A DNA stretch of 64,000 nt from an uncultured Clostridia bacterium (GTDB lineage: Bacteria > Bacillota > Clostridia > Christensenellales > Borkfalkiaceae). The notes beneath the pieces are model-generated. The model was not told the DNA's origin. It searched no databases and saw only the letters and a program-made list of their open reading frames with translations. Below are positions 42,423 to 49,732 of the stretch, piece after piece. The first letter of the stretch is position 1. Each line of letters begins with the position of its first letter. A program made the position numbers and the translations under genes. The stretch lies in assembly GCA_930990665.1 (NCBI GenBank), contig CAKNQN010000007.1, positions 1 through 64,000 on the forward strand. The letters run 5' to 3'.

Positions 42423-43187
42423 ATGCAGGAAAAAGTATGCAAGGCAGAGCATTCGGGCGTCCTTTCGGGCGCAGCGAAGGAGCGGGAGATCGGCAAATGC
42501 CCGAATTGCGGCGGCAAAATGAAGGATTCCGGGCAGGAGTTCGTCTGTCCCTATTGCGGCACGCGCACGGCGAAGGCCGACGCGGAGATCGCCGGCGCAT
42601 CGCCCGCCGCGCAGGCGGAAGCTTCCGCGAACGTGCGGAAGGCAAAGCGGCGCAAGCTCTTTTCCGCCTCCGGCATCGCGAAACTCGCCATGCTCACGGC
42701 GCTGGCGTTTGCCGTGTCCTATCTGGAATTTCCCATCTTTCCGGCGGCGCCCTTTCTGCAGATGGATTTTTCCCTCGTCTTTGTCCTTCTCGGCGGCTTT
42801 CTGTACGGGCCTGTGGCGTCGATCATCATCAGCGCCATCAAGGAATGTCTGCGCCTGTTTACCACGAGTACGGGCGGCGTCGGGGAGATCGCCAATTTTC
42901 TGGTGACCTTTTGCTTCGTCATCGTTCCCACCCTCGTCTATCGCTTCAAAAAGGGCCTGCCCGTCGTCGTGCTCACGCTCGCCATCGGCTGTATCCTCGA
43001 AGTGGGGGCGGGGCTTCTCACCAACCGCTATATCAATTTCCCGCTGTTCATGGGCGAAGGGGCGGTAGCGCAGTTCGAGCTTCTCTGGTGGTATGTTCTT
43101 CTGTTCAACCTCATCAAGAGCGTCGCCGTAAGCCTCGTCACCGTGCTGCTCTATAAGAGAATTTCCTGGCTTTTCAACAAGTTTTAA
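42423..43187 (+). CDS. ribU: Riboflavin ECF transporter S component with N-terminal zinc ribbon
   Basis: 254 residues. The C-terminal about 185 residues are a six-helix RibU-type S component (LAMLTALAFAVSYLEFPIFP, LQMDFSLVFVLLGGFLYGP, IISAIKECLRL), which binds riboflavin and pairs with the shared EcfA/A'/T energising module, not in this window. The first about 65 residues are extra: a C4 zinc ribbon, C26-x2-C29 and C42-x2-C45 (CPNCGGKMKDSGQEFVCPYC), then an Ala-rich linker. ATG 42423 is the start that includes the ribbon; its ribosome site is weak. Controlled by the FMN riboswitch upstream. Confidence 0.88.
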   Translation: MQEKVCKAEHSGVLSGAAKEREIGKCPNCGGKMKDSGQEFVCPYCGTRTAKADAEIAGASPAAQAEASANVRKAKRRKLFSASGIAKLAMLTALAFAVSYLEFPIFPAAPFLQMDFSLVFVLLGGFLYGPVASIIISAIKECLRLFTTSTGGVGEIANFLVTFCFVIVPTLVYRFKKGLPVVVLTLAIGCILEVGAGLLTNRYINFPLFMGEGAVAQFELLWWYVLLFNLIKSVAVSLVTVLLYKRISWLFNKF

Positions 43188-43216
43188 TTGCAAAATCGCG
43201 CGCAATATATTATAAT
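43188..43216 (+). promoter_or_regulatory. Promoter of the tsaE operon
   Basis: TTGCAA at 43188-43193 and TATAAT at 43211-43216, 17-base spacer, beginning one base after the ribU stop codon. Confidence 0.8.
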
Positions 43217-43218
43217 GG

Positions 43219-43251
43219 AATCGGTCCTTTGCGGGCCGATTCTGTTTTTTT
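43219..43251 (+). terminator. Terminator-like hairpin in the tsaE leader
   Basis: AATCGGTCC-TTTGC-GGGCCGATT followed by CTG and seven T. It lies downstream of the tsaE promoter and upstream of its start codon, so it ends ribU read-through and may also attenuate the tsaE operon. Confidence 0.7.
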
Positions 43252-43261
43252 CGGAGCGGGT

Positions 43262-43657
43262 ATGATTTCTGAAAGCGAAGAGCAAACGATCGATCTGGCG
43301 GAACAATACGCCGCGACCCTTCGGCCGGGCGACGTGGTCCTGCTCGAAGGGGAGATGGGCGCCGGCAAGACGGTGTTCGTCAAGGGGATCGCCAGGGGGC
43401 TCGGCATCGATGAGGAGATCACAAGCCCCACCTATGCCTATATGAACGATTACGGCGGAAAGCTGTATCACTACGACTGTTACCGCTTGTCCAGCGGGGC
43501 GCAGGCCGAAGCGCTGGGGCTGTGCGATTATTTCGATGCGGGCGGGATCTGCGTCGTGGAATGGGCGCAGAACATTGCGGACGTGCTGCCTGCCGGCTGC
43601 AAGGTGGTGCGCATCGCAAAGCGCGGGGAGAACGCGCGGGAGATCCTTTTCGAATGA
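43262..43657 (+). CDS. tsaE: tRNA threonylcarbamoyladenosine biosynthesis protein TsaE
   Basis: 131 residues. Walker A GEMGAGKT near residue 31, SPTYAYMNDY, YHYDCYRL and the VEWAQ motif near the C-terminus define TsaE, the ATPase that supports the TsaB-TsaD-TsaC complex making t6A at position 37 of ANN-decoding tRNAs. ATG 43262 fits the family length. It overlaps tsaB by four bases (ATGA). First of a five-gene operon. Confidence 0.93.
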   Translation: MISESEEQTIDLAEQYAATLRPGDVVLLEGEMGAGKTVFVKGIARGLGIDEEITSPTYAYMNDYGGKLYHYDCYRLSSGAQAEALGLCDYFDAGGICVVEWAQNIADVLPAGCKVVRIAKRGENAREILFE

Positions 43658-44316
43658 AAAACTTCATTGCCATCGATACCTCGGCGGAATATCTCACCGT
43701 CATCGCCAAAAAAGGGGAGAAGGTGCACACCGTTTTCGAGGAAAATTGCGCCATGCAGCACTCGGTGCGGCTGATGGATGCCGTGGAAGAGGCGGTCTCC
43801 GCCGCGGGGCTTCTGCCCCGCGAATGCGACTTTTTCTGTGCGGCGGTGGGACCCGGTTCCTTCACGGGCATCCGCATCGGCATCTCCGCGGTGAAGGGGC
43901 TGTGCGCGGCGGCGCAGAAGCCCGCGCTCGGCGTAACTTCCTTTGCCGCCCTCGCATATAATGCAAAGGAAAAGGCGCTGTCCGTGATCCCTGCGGGGCG
44001 GGGCGATTACTACGTCTGCGGCTACGGCGAGGATAAGCACATCCTGCTTGCTCCGATGGTGGTCAATGAGGCCGCGCTCGCCGCGCTGGCGGCCGAATAT
44101 ACCGTGTATGCCCGCCATCCGCTGCCCGTTCCTTATCGCAAGGCAGACCCAGCCGCGGGGCTTCTGGCGGCCGCGGAGAGCGCGAGGGAAGAGGATTTCG
44201 GCCCGCTGGCCGCCCTCTATATCAAAAAGAGCCAGGCGGAAGCGGAGCTCGACAAAAAGCTCGGGCTGAGCGGACAAAGAGAGACGGGCAGTCCTTCGCC
44301 GCGGGAAAAGGGGTAG
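43654..44316 (+). CDS. tsaB: tRNA threonylcarbamoyladenosine biosynthesis protein TsaB
   Basis: 220 residues. FIAIDTSAEYLTVIA at the N-terminus and CAAVGPGSFTGIRIGISAVK are diagnostic of TsaB, the non-catalytic ASKHA-fold partner of TsaD in t6A synthesis. The start overlaps tsaE as ATGA. rimI follows after four bases. The gene for TsaD is not in this window. Confidence 0.92.
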   Translation: MKNFIAIDTSAEYLTVIAKKGEKVHTVFEENCAMQHSVRLMDAVEEAVSAAGLLPRECDFFCAAVGPGSFTGIRIGISAVKGLCAAAQKPALGVTSFAALAYNAKEKALSVIPAGRGDYYVCGYGEDKHILLAPMVVNEAALAALAAEYTVYARHPLPVPYRKADPAAGLLAAAESAREEDFGPLAALYIKKSQAEAELDKKLGLSGQRETGSPSPREKG

Positions 44317-44320
44317 AGGC

Positions 44321-44761
44321 ATGCAGTACAGAAAGTGGGCTTACGAAGACATCCTCGCCGTGGCTGCGCTGGAAAAGGAATGCTTTCGGGACCCCTGGTC
44401 GTACAGGATGCTCGCCGATAGCTTTTTCAGCGATTCTACGATCACCGTCCTCGCGGAAGAGGATGGGAAGGTGCTGGGTTACGGATTTCTGATCGCACCG
44501 GGAGAGGACGCAGACCTTGCAAACATCGCCGTCGGCACAGAGTACCGCCGCCGCGGCATTGCGCAGGGGATCTTGCAGAGTTTGGAGAAACGGGCTGCCT
44601 CGACGGGGGTGCGCCGCATCTTTCTGGAGGTGCGCGTATCCAATGCGCCTGCCATGTCGCTGTACCTGAAAGAGGGGTACGTGGGCCGCTATGTGCGCCC
44701 GCGCTACTACGGCGACGGCGAGGACGCGCTCGTCATGGAAAAGCTCCTGCCGCAAGGCTGA
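44321..44761 (+). CDS. rimI: Ribosomal-protein-alanine N-acetyltransferase RimI
   Basis: 146-residue GNAT protein. The acetyl-CoA-binding loop reads YRRRGIAQGI after DLANIAVGTE, and LEVRVSNAPAMSLYLKEGYV is the RimI signature; the start, RKWAYEDILAVAALEKECF, is also typical. It acetylates the N-terminal alanine of S18 and possibly other proteins. The tsaE-tsaB-rimI order is the classic arrangement. Confidence 0.9.
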   Translation: MQYRKWAYEDILAVAALEKECFRDPWSYRMLADSFFSDSTITVLAEEDGKVLGYGFLIAPGEDADLANIAVGTEYRRRGIAQGILQSLEKRAASTGVRRIFLEVRVSNAPAMSLYLKEGYVGRYVRPRYYGDGEDALVMEKLLPQG

Positions 44762-44786
44762 ACGGCGGGACGGGAGGAGGTCGCAG

Positions 44787-45542
44787 ACGGACTGCATCCG
44801 ACAGGGCGCGGGAAAGATCTTTTCATGCGCCGCAGACGGCAAAGAGGTTTCCGTCTGGCAGGAAGGCGAGGGGGAGCATCTGGTGATGCTGCACGGCTAC
44901 CTGTCGCGGAAGGAGAGCTTTTATTATCAGATACGGGATCTTTCCGCCCGCTGGCGGGTCACGGCGTTTGACTTTGTGGGCATGGGAGACAGTTCCCCTT
45001 TGACGGAGGCCTGGTCTGTATCCGACTATGCCCGGCATACGCTGCATATCCTGGACGCGCTCGGCATAGAAAAATGCCGCCTTCTCGCCCATTCGTTCGG
45101 CGGCAGGGTGGCGCTCAGGCTTTTGGCGGATCACGGCGAAAGATTCGGGCGCGCGCTTCTCACGGGCTGTGCGGGTGTGCTGCCCCGGCGGGGCATCGGG
45201 TACCGCCTGCGCGTGCGGGCATACCGCACCGTGCGGATGTTTGCGCCAGCGTATGCGGAAAGGCATTTCGGTTCGCCCGAATACCGCACCCTTTCGCCCG
45301 TCATGCGGCAGAGTTTCAAAAAGATCGTGGGGGAAGACCTCACGCCCCTTCTGCCCTCCGTGCGTACGCCCGTGCTCTACGTGTTCGGCGACAGAGATAC
45401 CGCTACGCCCCCGTATATGGCGGAGATTCTCCGTAAAAATACGCCGGGGGCGGGCTTGGTTTATATGAAGGACTGCACGCATTTCTGTTTTTGCGAGCGG
45501 CCGGATGAATTCAACGCGATCGCGCGCGAATTTTTTTGCTGA
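44787..45542 (+). CDS. Alpha/beta hydrolase with probable non-canonical ACG start
   Basis: About 251 residues. Core: VMLHGYLSRKESF, nucleophile serine in LLAHSFGGRVALRLL, acidic residue in YVFGDRDTATPP and histidine in KDCTHFCFCER, a complete alpha/beta-hydrolase triad. Family alignment needs residues upstream of ATG 44886, yet no ATG, GTG or TTG lies in frame between 44691 and 44883. A strong GGAGGAGG (44773-44780) stands six bases before an in-frame ACG at 44787, proposed here as the start; ATC 44796 and ATG 44691 (deep inside rimI) are alternatives. Substrate unknown. It sits in the tsaEB-rimI operon, followed after 21 bases by the Mur ligase. Confidence 0.7.
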   Translation, partial: TDCIRQGAGKIFSCAADGKEVSVWQEGEGEHLVMLHGYLSRKESFYYQIRDLSARWRVTAFDFVGMGDSSPLTEAWSVSDYARHTLHILDALGIEKCRLLAHSFGGRVALRLLADHGERFGRALLTGCAGVLPRRGIGYRLRVRAYRTVRMFAPAYAERHFGSPEYRTLSPVMRQSFKKIVGEDLTPLLPSVRTPVLYVFGDRDTATPPYMAEILRKNTPGAGLVYMKDCTHFCFCERPDEFNAIAREFFC

Positions 45543-45563
45543 TCCGCGTGAAAGGAAGAGAGT

Positions 45564-47186
45564 ATGCCCGATTTTCTGGGAATGTTTATCGAATGCTTTA
45601 TCATAGCGGCGCTGGCCGCGCTGGTCTGTGCGCCCTGCACGCTCGGCCCGCTCGGCGCGCTGCAGCAGGCGGGGTACAGCGGCAGGCAGCTTTCCGCCTG
45701 GGCGAGGCGCAAGGGGAACATGGCGCGGTCGCGCTATATCCTGCTCGCCTTTCTGACGGCGCTCTCCTCGCTCGTTTTGGGGATCTGTTTCTCCTTCGCG
45801 GGGATCTGGGCCGCGTACATCGCCTTTCTGCCCCTGCCTCTGTTTTCGCTCGTCTACGCCTTCTCGGCCCGCCGCGCGCTCAAAGTGCCGCTCCGCGGCA
45901 CCAAACGCGCCAAACGCGTATACGGGCTCACCGTGCTGTGGTTGTTCCTCTGCTCGTTTTTGCTCGCAATTTTGAGTAACGTCATTGCGTTTTATGTACA
46001 TGTGCCCTTTGTCGGCTCTCTGCGTTATATCCTTTTTGCGGTTTTGCCGCTGTTGTTTTTGCCGCTGCTGCGGCTTGCCAATGCCTGCGAAAAGCCCTTT
46101 TCTTCCCGCAAGAACGCGAAGTATCTCGCCGCCGCGGCAGAAAAACTGCGCGCCGCGCCTTGCGTGAAGATCGGGATCACGGGCAGCTGCGGCAAGACGA
46201 GCGTGAAAAATTTTCTCGCCGTCATCCTCTCGGAAAAGTACCGCGTATTTGCCACGCCCGCCTCTTACAATACGCCGCTGGGGATTGCCAAAGCGGTGGA
46301 ATCGGCAGACCTTTCCGCCTGCGACTTCTTTCTGGCGGAGATGGGCGCGCGCCATGCGGGAGATATACGCGAATTGTGCGAACTTGTCCGCCCCGATCAT
46401 TGCATCCTGACGGGCATCTGTCCGCAGCATGTGGAGACGTTCGGCAGCATCGAGGGGGTCATCGCTGCCAAGAGCGAGATCTTCGCGGGTACGAAAGCGG
46501 GCGGCTTTGCCGTGATCGGTTCGGACGAATACACCGATTCGCTGGATCTTTCGGCGTATGACCTTACAAAAGTCACGGTCGGCGAGCACGGCGAATGCGG
46601 CGTGCACGATCTTGTCTGTACCGCTGCGGGCATCGATTTCACGCTGGCTTTGGGCATTTTGCAGGTCAAACTGCACAGCAGGCTTCTGGGCGCGCACAAC
46701 GCCGAAAACATCGCCCTCGCCGCGGCCATGGCGTTCAAGCTCGGCATGAGCAAGGAAGAGATCGCGGCAGGGGTGGAAAAGATCGATTTCGTGCCCCACC
46801 GCCTGCAGCCTCTGCATAAAAACGGCGTCACGATCCTGGACGACGCGTACAACGCGAACGTGCGCGGCGCGGCGGCGGCCGTGGAAGTTCTGAAACTGTT
46901 CCCGGGCAGGAAATTTATCGTGACCCCCGGACTCGTGGAGCTGGGTATCCTCGAGCAGGAAGAGAACCGCGCGCTCGGCCGCAGACTTGCGGGGCTGGAT
47001 CGCGTTATCCTCGTGGGGGCGACGCTGGTCGGAGCCGTCAAAGAGGGGTACCTCGACGGGGGCGGCGCGCCGGAAAAACTGACCGTCGTTCCGACCTTGC
47101 AGGCGGCGCAGGAACTTCTGGCGCATGAGCTTGCCGAAGGGGACACGGTGCTCTTTCTCAACGACCTGCCCGATATTTATAACTGA
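45564..47186 (+). CDS. Membrane-anchored Mur-ligase-family protein (MurF-like)
   Basis: 540 residues. The first about 195 residues contain five or six hydrophobic helices, replacing the soluble UDP-substrate domain of MurF. From about residue 200 come the ATP-binding GITGSCGKTSVKNFLAVIL, then EMGARHAGDI, the GAHNAENIALAAAMA motif and the C-terminal ligase domain (VTILDDAYNANVRGAAAAVE), typical of MurF. It should form an amide bond using ATP, but on a membrane-bound acceptor. The next gene is a D-Ala-D-Ala-ligase-like protein, the natural supplier of a MurF substrate. Present in the tsaEB-rimI operon. The precise reaction is unknown. Confidence 0.75.
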   Translation: MPDFLGMFIECFIIAALAALVCAPCTLGPLGALQQAGYSGRQLSAWARRKGNMARSRYILLAFLTALSSLVLGICFSFAGIWAAYIAFLPLPLFSLVYAFSARRALKVPLRGTKRAKRVYGLTVLWLFLCSFLLAILSNVIAFYVHVPFVGSLRYILFAVLPLLFLPLLRLANACEKPFSSRKNAKYLAAAAEKLRAAPCVKIGITGSCGKTSVKNFLAVILSEKYRVFATPASYNTPLGIAKAVESADLSACDFFLAEMGARHAGDIRELCELVRPDHCILTGICPQHVETFGSIEGVIAAKSEIFAGTKAGGFAVIGSDEYTDSLDLSAYDLTKVTVGEHGECGVHDLVCTAAGIDFTLALGILQVKLHSRLLGAHNAENIALAAAMAFKLGMSKEEIAAGVEKIDFVPHRLQPLHKNGVTILDDAYNANVRGAAAAVEVLKLFPGRKFIVTPGLVELGILEQEENRALGRRLAGLDRVILVGATLVGAVKEGYLDGGGAPEKLTVVPTLQAAQELLAHELAEGDTVLFLNDLPDIYN

Positions 47187-47289
47187 ATCTTTTCGATCTT
47201 CCCGTCGGAAAGCTTTTGCGGAAGAGAGAAAAGTTTTATCTTTGCGGATGGGCCTGTGCAAGCATGAGCGAAAAATGAAGATACCATAG

Positions 47290-47322
47290 AAACACCAAAG
47301 CAATCTTTATGCGGAGGTGTTT
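47290..47322 (+). promoter_or_regulatory. Hairpin overlapping the ddl ribosome binding site
   Basis: AAACACC (47290-47296) can pair with GGTGTTT (47316-47322), which contains most of the Shine-Dalgarno GGAGGTG (47313-47319). A T-run follows, so the element could act on translation or as a terminator. Confidence 0.45.
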
Positions 47323-47326
47323 TTTT

Positions 47327-48454
47327 ATGCAGAAAAACGTGGCGGTATTTTTTGGCGGCATGTCATGCGAGAACGAGGTCTCGATCATCACGGGGACGAT
47401 GGCGGCCAATCTTCTTCGCGGCAAAAAGTATGCGGTGTACCCCGTCTACATAGCGCAGAGCGGAGAGATGTACACGAGTGAGCAGCTGTTCGACGTGGCC
47501 GCGTTCCGTGCCGCGGAGCAGGAGAGAAAGTGGCCGCGTGCCACGATTTACGGCGGTTTTTTGTGCGAGGTGAAGGGAAAACGCATCCGGCAGATCTGCA
47601 AGGTGGACTGTGCGCTGAACTGTTGTCACGGCATGGGCGGGGAAGACGGCGCGTTGGCGGGGCTTCTGCGGCTGAACGGGATCCCGGACGCCTCACCGGA
47701 TATGGCGGCTTCCTCCGTGTTCATGGATAAAGCGATCACGAAACTGGTGGCCAAGGGGCTGGGCATCAGGACGGCGCCCTTTTTCCGCATTGCGGAGGGG
47801 GACTTTCGCAAGCGCGGCGCTATCGCGCTGCGCGCCATTGAGGAGCGGTTGGGTTATCCCGTCATCGTAAAACCGGTGCGGCTGGGTTCGAGCATCGGCG
47901 TGAGCGTCGCGGAAGACCGCACCCGCCTTGCCGCCGCCATCGAGGCGGGATTCTGTTACGACAGCATGCTCATCGCCGAAAAATACCTTGCCGGCAGCCG
48001 CGAGATCAACTGTGCCGCCTATCGCAGCGGCGACGAGATCATCGTTTCCGAGTGTGAGGAGCCGAAGACCGGGCACAAGATCCTCACCTTCGCGGACAAA
48101 TATCTCGAAGGCGGAAAGGAGCGTTCGGGCGACTTTCCCGCAAAAATTTCCAAATCGAGCTCCGACCTCATCAAGGGGTATACGAAACTTTTATATCGCC
48201 GCATGAACGTGCGCGGCGTCGTACGGGCGGACTATCTCATCTGCGAGGGGGAAGTCTATTTCAACGAAATGAACACGGTGCCCGGCTCGCTGGCGTGGTA
48301 TCTGTTCTGCGAAAAACTCGCCGATTTTTCGCAGATGCTTTCCGCACTGGTGGAAGAGGGGATCTGCGAATACCGCGAAAGCTCCGGGAAAAAACTTCTC
48401 CGCAACAGCGGCGTCCTAGGCGGGATCGCGCGCGGCGTCAAACGCAGAAAATAG
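47327..48454 (+). CDS. ddl: D-alanine--D-alanine ligase family protein
   Basis: 375 residues, ATP-grasp. VFFGGMSCENEVSIITG carries the Ddl serine-loop glutamate and serine; CCHGMGGEDGALAGLL is the HGxxGEDG motif; PVIVKPVRLGSSIGVSVAED and YFNEMNTVPGSLAWYLF complete the family. In place of the usual YDYEAKY segment the text is TFADKYLEGG, so the omega-loop tyrosine may be missing. It would make D-Ala-D-Ala or a related D-dipeptide for peptidoglycan. ATG 47327 lies seven bases after GGAGGTG. It follows the membrane Mur ligase by 140 bases. Confidence 0.85.
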   Translation: MQKNVAVFFGGMSCENEVSIITGTMAANLLRGKKYAVYPVYIAQSGEMYTSEQLFDVAAFRAAEQERKWPRATIYGGFLCEVKGKRIRQICKVDCALNCCHGMGGEDGALAGLLRLNGIPDASPDMAASSVFMDKAITKLVAKGLGIRTAPFFRIAEGDFRKRGAIALRAIEERLGYPVIVKPVRLGSSIGVSVAEDRTRLAAAIEAGFCYDSMLIAEKYLAGSREINCAAYRSGDEIIVSECEEPKTGHKILTFADKYLEGGKERSGDFPAKISKSSSDLIKGYTKLLYRRMNVRGVVRADYLICEGEVYFNEMNTVPGSLAWYLFCEKLADFSQMLSALVEEGICEYRESSGKKLLRNSGVLGGIARGVKRRK

Positions 48455-48541
48455 TACTTTTATGCGCGCACAGATGCACAGTTGCAGATGAATTGTCAAA
48501 CTAAGTGAAACATTTCATAGTATAATTCACCTTGTACGCAA

Positions 48542-48570
48542 AAAGCGGGGCAGAATTTCTGCCCCGCTTT
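48542..48570 (+). terminator. Probable terminator downstream of ddl
   Basis: AAAGCGGGGCAGAA and TTCTGCCCCGCTTT form a long stem followed by CCTTTGTCTTTT. A TATAAT stands at 48521-48526 without a well-spaced -35 box. Confidence 0.7.
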
Positions 48571-48579
48571 CCTTTGTCT

Positions 48580-48708
48580 TTTGCGGTTTTTCTCCGCGGT
48601 TTTTCTCCGCGGTTTTTCTCCGCGGTTTTTCCCTGCGGTTTTTCCCTGCGATCTTTTCCCTGCGGTCTTTTCCCTGCGGTCTTTTTCCTACGGTCTTTTC
48701 CCGATCGG
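48580..48708. repeat. 13-16-bp minisatellite upstream of the XRE gene end
   Basis: About nine units of the type GCGGTTTTTCTCC, drifting rightwards into GCGGTTTTTCCCT and GCGGTCTTTTCCCT. The array ends at the stop codon of the leftward XRE regulator gene. Spacer-free, so not a CRISPR. Confidence 0.85.
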
Positions 48709-48709
48709 T

Positions 48710-48940
48710 TCAGGATTTTCTGTAAAATTGTTCTTCTAAGTCAAAAAGAAAATCGGCTGACGTCTGAAACAGCTTACACAAAAATATGATCTTTTCGTAG
48801 TTCAGTTCCACGATCCCCATTTCGTATCGGGCGTAGTGCGACTGCGTCATGCCCAATTTTTCGCCAACTTCCCTTTGCGTAAATCCCGCGTTGGTCCGCG
48901 CCTGCTTTAATCTCTGTCCGACTTCCTTTGCACAATCCAT
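48710..48940 (-). CDS. XRE-family helix-turn-helix regulator
   Basis: 76 residues from ATG 48940, with AGGAGAG seven bases upstream. Cro/C1-type HTH: VGQRLKQARTNAGFTQREVG, then EKLGMTQSHYARYEMGIVEL and LCKLFQTSADFLFDLEE. No effector domain. Divergent from an unknown gene at 49054, with operator-like repeats in the shared region, so it probably represses itself and its neighbour. Confidence 0.88.
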   Translation of the reverse strand: MDCAKEVGQRLKQARTNAGFTQREVGEKLGMTQSHYARYEMGIVELNYEKIIFLCKLFQTSADFLFDLEEQFYRKS

Positions 48941-48966
48941 AAATTTACTCTCCTGATTGCAATATA

Positions 48967-49037
48967 TCATAAAATGGTATAAAACGCTTGACACATTCCT
49001 AAAAATGGAATAAAATAAACATACCATAAATTGGTAT
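48967..49037. promoter_or_regulatory. Operator region between the divergent XRE and unknown genes
   Basis: Related sites: ATAAAATGGTATAAAA near 48970, AAAAATGGAATAAAAT near 49001, and the palindrome ATACCA-TAAAT-TGGTAT at 49021-49037. They flank and overlap the rightward promoter and the leftward -10 region, as in phage-like switch operators. Confidence 0.65.
48988..49016 (+). promoter_or_regulatory. Promoter of the unknown gene at 49054
   Basis: TTGACA at 48988-48993 and TAAAAT at 49011-49016, 17-base spacer, with operator half-sites on both sides. Confidence 0.8.
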
Positions 49038-49053
49038 AAAGAAGGAATTAAAT

Positions 49054-49458
49054 ATGATTGACAAAAGATCAGACAAAGAAGAATGGGAGAAGGACATCAC
49101 GCTGTTTCTGATGTTGTGTTCGAAGAAGGATGCTTTGTTTTTATCCATACCCGAGTGTGAGCGGAAGGGGGAAGATTATGTAAGGCTGATGATGATCGCG
49201 CTGGTATTTGGGTTTCGGTGTGCATTCATGCGGATATTGGGGGAGGCGGAAAGGTGCCATGCGGATATTATGGGTATCGTTGCGGAGACGGTGAGGGACT
49301 ATGATCGCGTGAGCGGGTGGATAGAAGAGTTTGTCGAGGCGATACCGGATAAGGAAGTTCGGGAACTTGTGCAAAAAGAGTGGGAAAGAAAGCGCGCCGC
49401 CGTCGACGAAAAAAATTTTCATTTCAACCAACTGCTGAGGGAAAGGGAAAAACATTGA
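49054..49458 (+). CDS. Unknown protein paired with an XRE regulator
   Basis: 134 residues, soluble and mostly helical, charged at both ends (MIDKRSDKEEWEKDITLFLM ... KEWERKRAAVDEKNFHFNQL). No family recognised. AGAAGGAA precedes the ATG. It is less GC-rich than the surroundings and is controlled by a divergent HTH gene across a shared operator, the layout of toxin-antitoxin-like, defence-related or phage-remnant pairs. No toxin motif can be named. Confidence 0.65.
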   Translation: MIDKRSDKEEWEKDITLFLMLCSKKDALFLSIPECERKGEDYVRLMMIALVFGFRCAFMRILGEAERCHADIMGIVAETVRDYDRVSGWIEEFVEAIPDKEVRELVQKEWERKRAAVDEKNFHFNQLLREREKH

Positions 49459-49474
49459 TCACCGTCAAAAGAAA

Positions 49475-49513
49475 AACCGCCCTTCCAACGGAAAGCGTTG
49501 GAAGGGCGGTTTA
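49475..49513. terminator. Terminator after the unknown gene
   Basis: AACCGCCCTTCCAACG, loop GAAAG, complementary arm to 49511, 16-bp stem with A-run before and TTTATA after; probably bidirectional. Confidence 0.85.
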
Positions 49514-49613
49514 TAAAGTGTATTTTCTTGCGCGGGAAATTGTATCAATTCTGTTTACGAAGATTTATGAAAAGCAGATAAGAGGGTGAATTGCGTTCCG
49601 GGCCTGCGAACAT

Positions 49614-49680
49614 GAAAAAGGGGAAAAAGAGGGAGAAAACACTGCAGAGAACGCGGAGCGTCTCAGCGGTGTTTTCTCCC
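49614..49680 (-). terminator. Terminator of metG
   Basis: On the minus strand GGGAGAAAACACCGC pairs with GCAGTGTTTTCTCCC (49680-49631) and is followed by CTCTTTTTCCCCTTTTTC. Confidence 0.75.
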
Positions 49681-49732
49681 TTAAAATCTCGGCGGCGTGC
49701 TTTCAGCGAACCGAAAGTGTGCCGAAAATCAA

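Noticed and set aside
44823..47303. Very long open frame on the minus strand opposite the hydrolase and Mur ligase genes (over 800 codons)
   Set aside because: It is the GC-driven antisense shadow of two well-supported genes, has no ribosome site and reads as Arg/His/Gln-rich low-complexity text.
48580..48708. CRISPR-like array
   Set aside because: Units are contiguous with no unique spacers, so it is a minisatellite.
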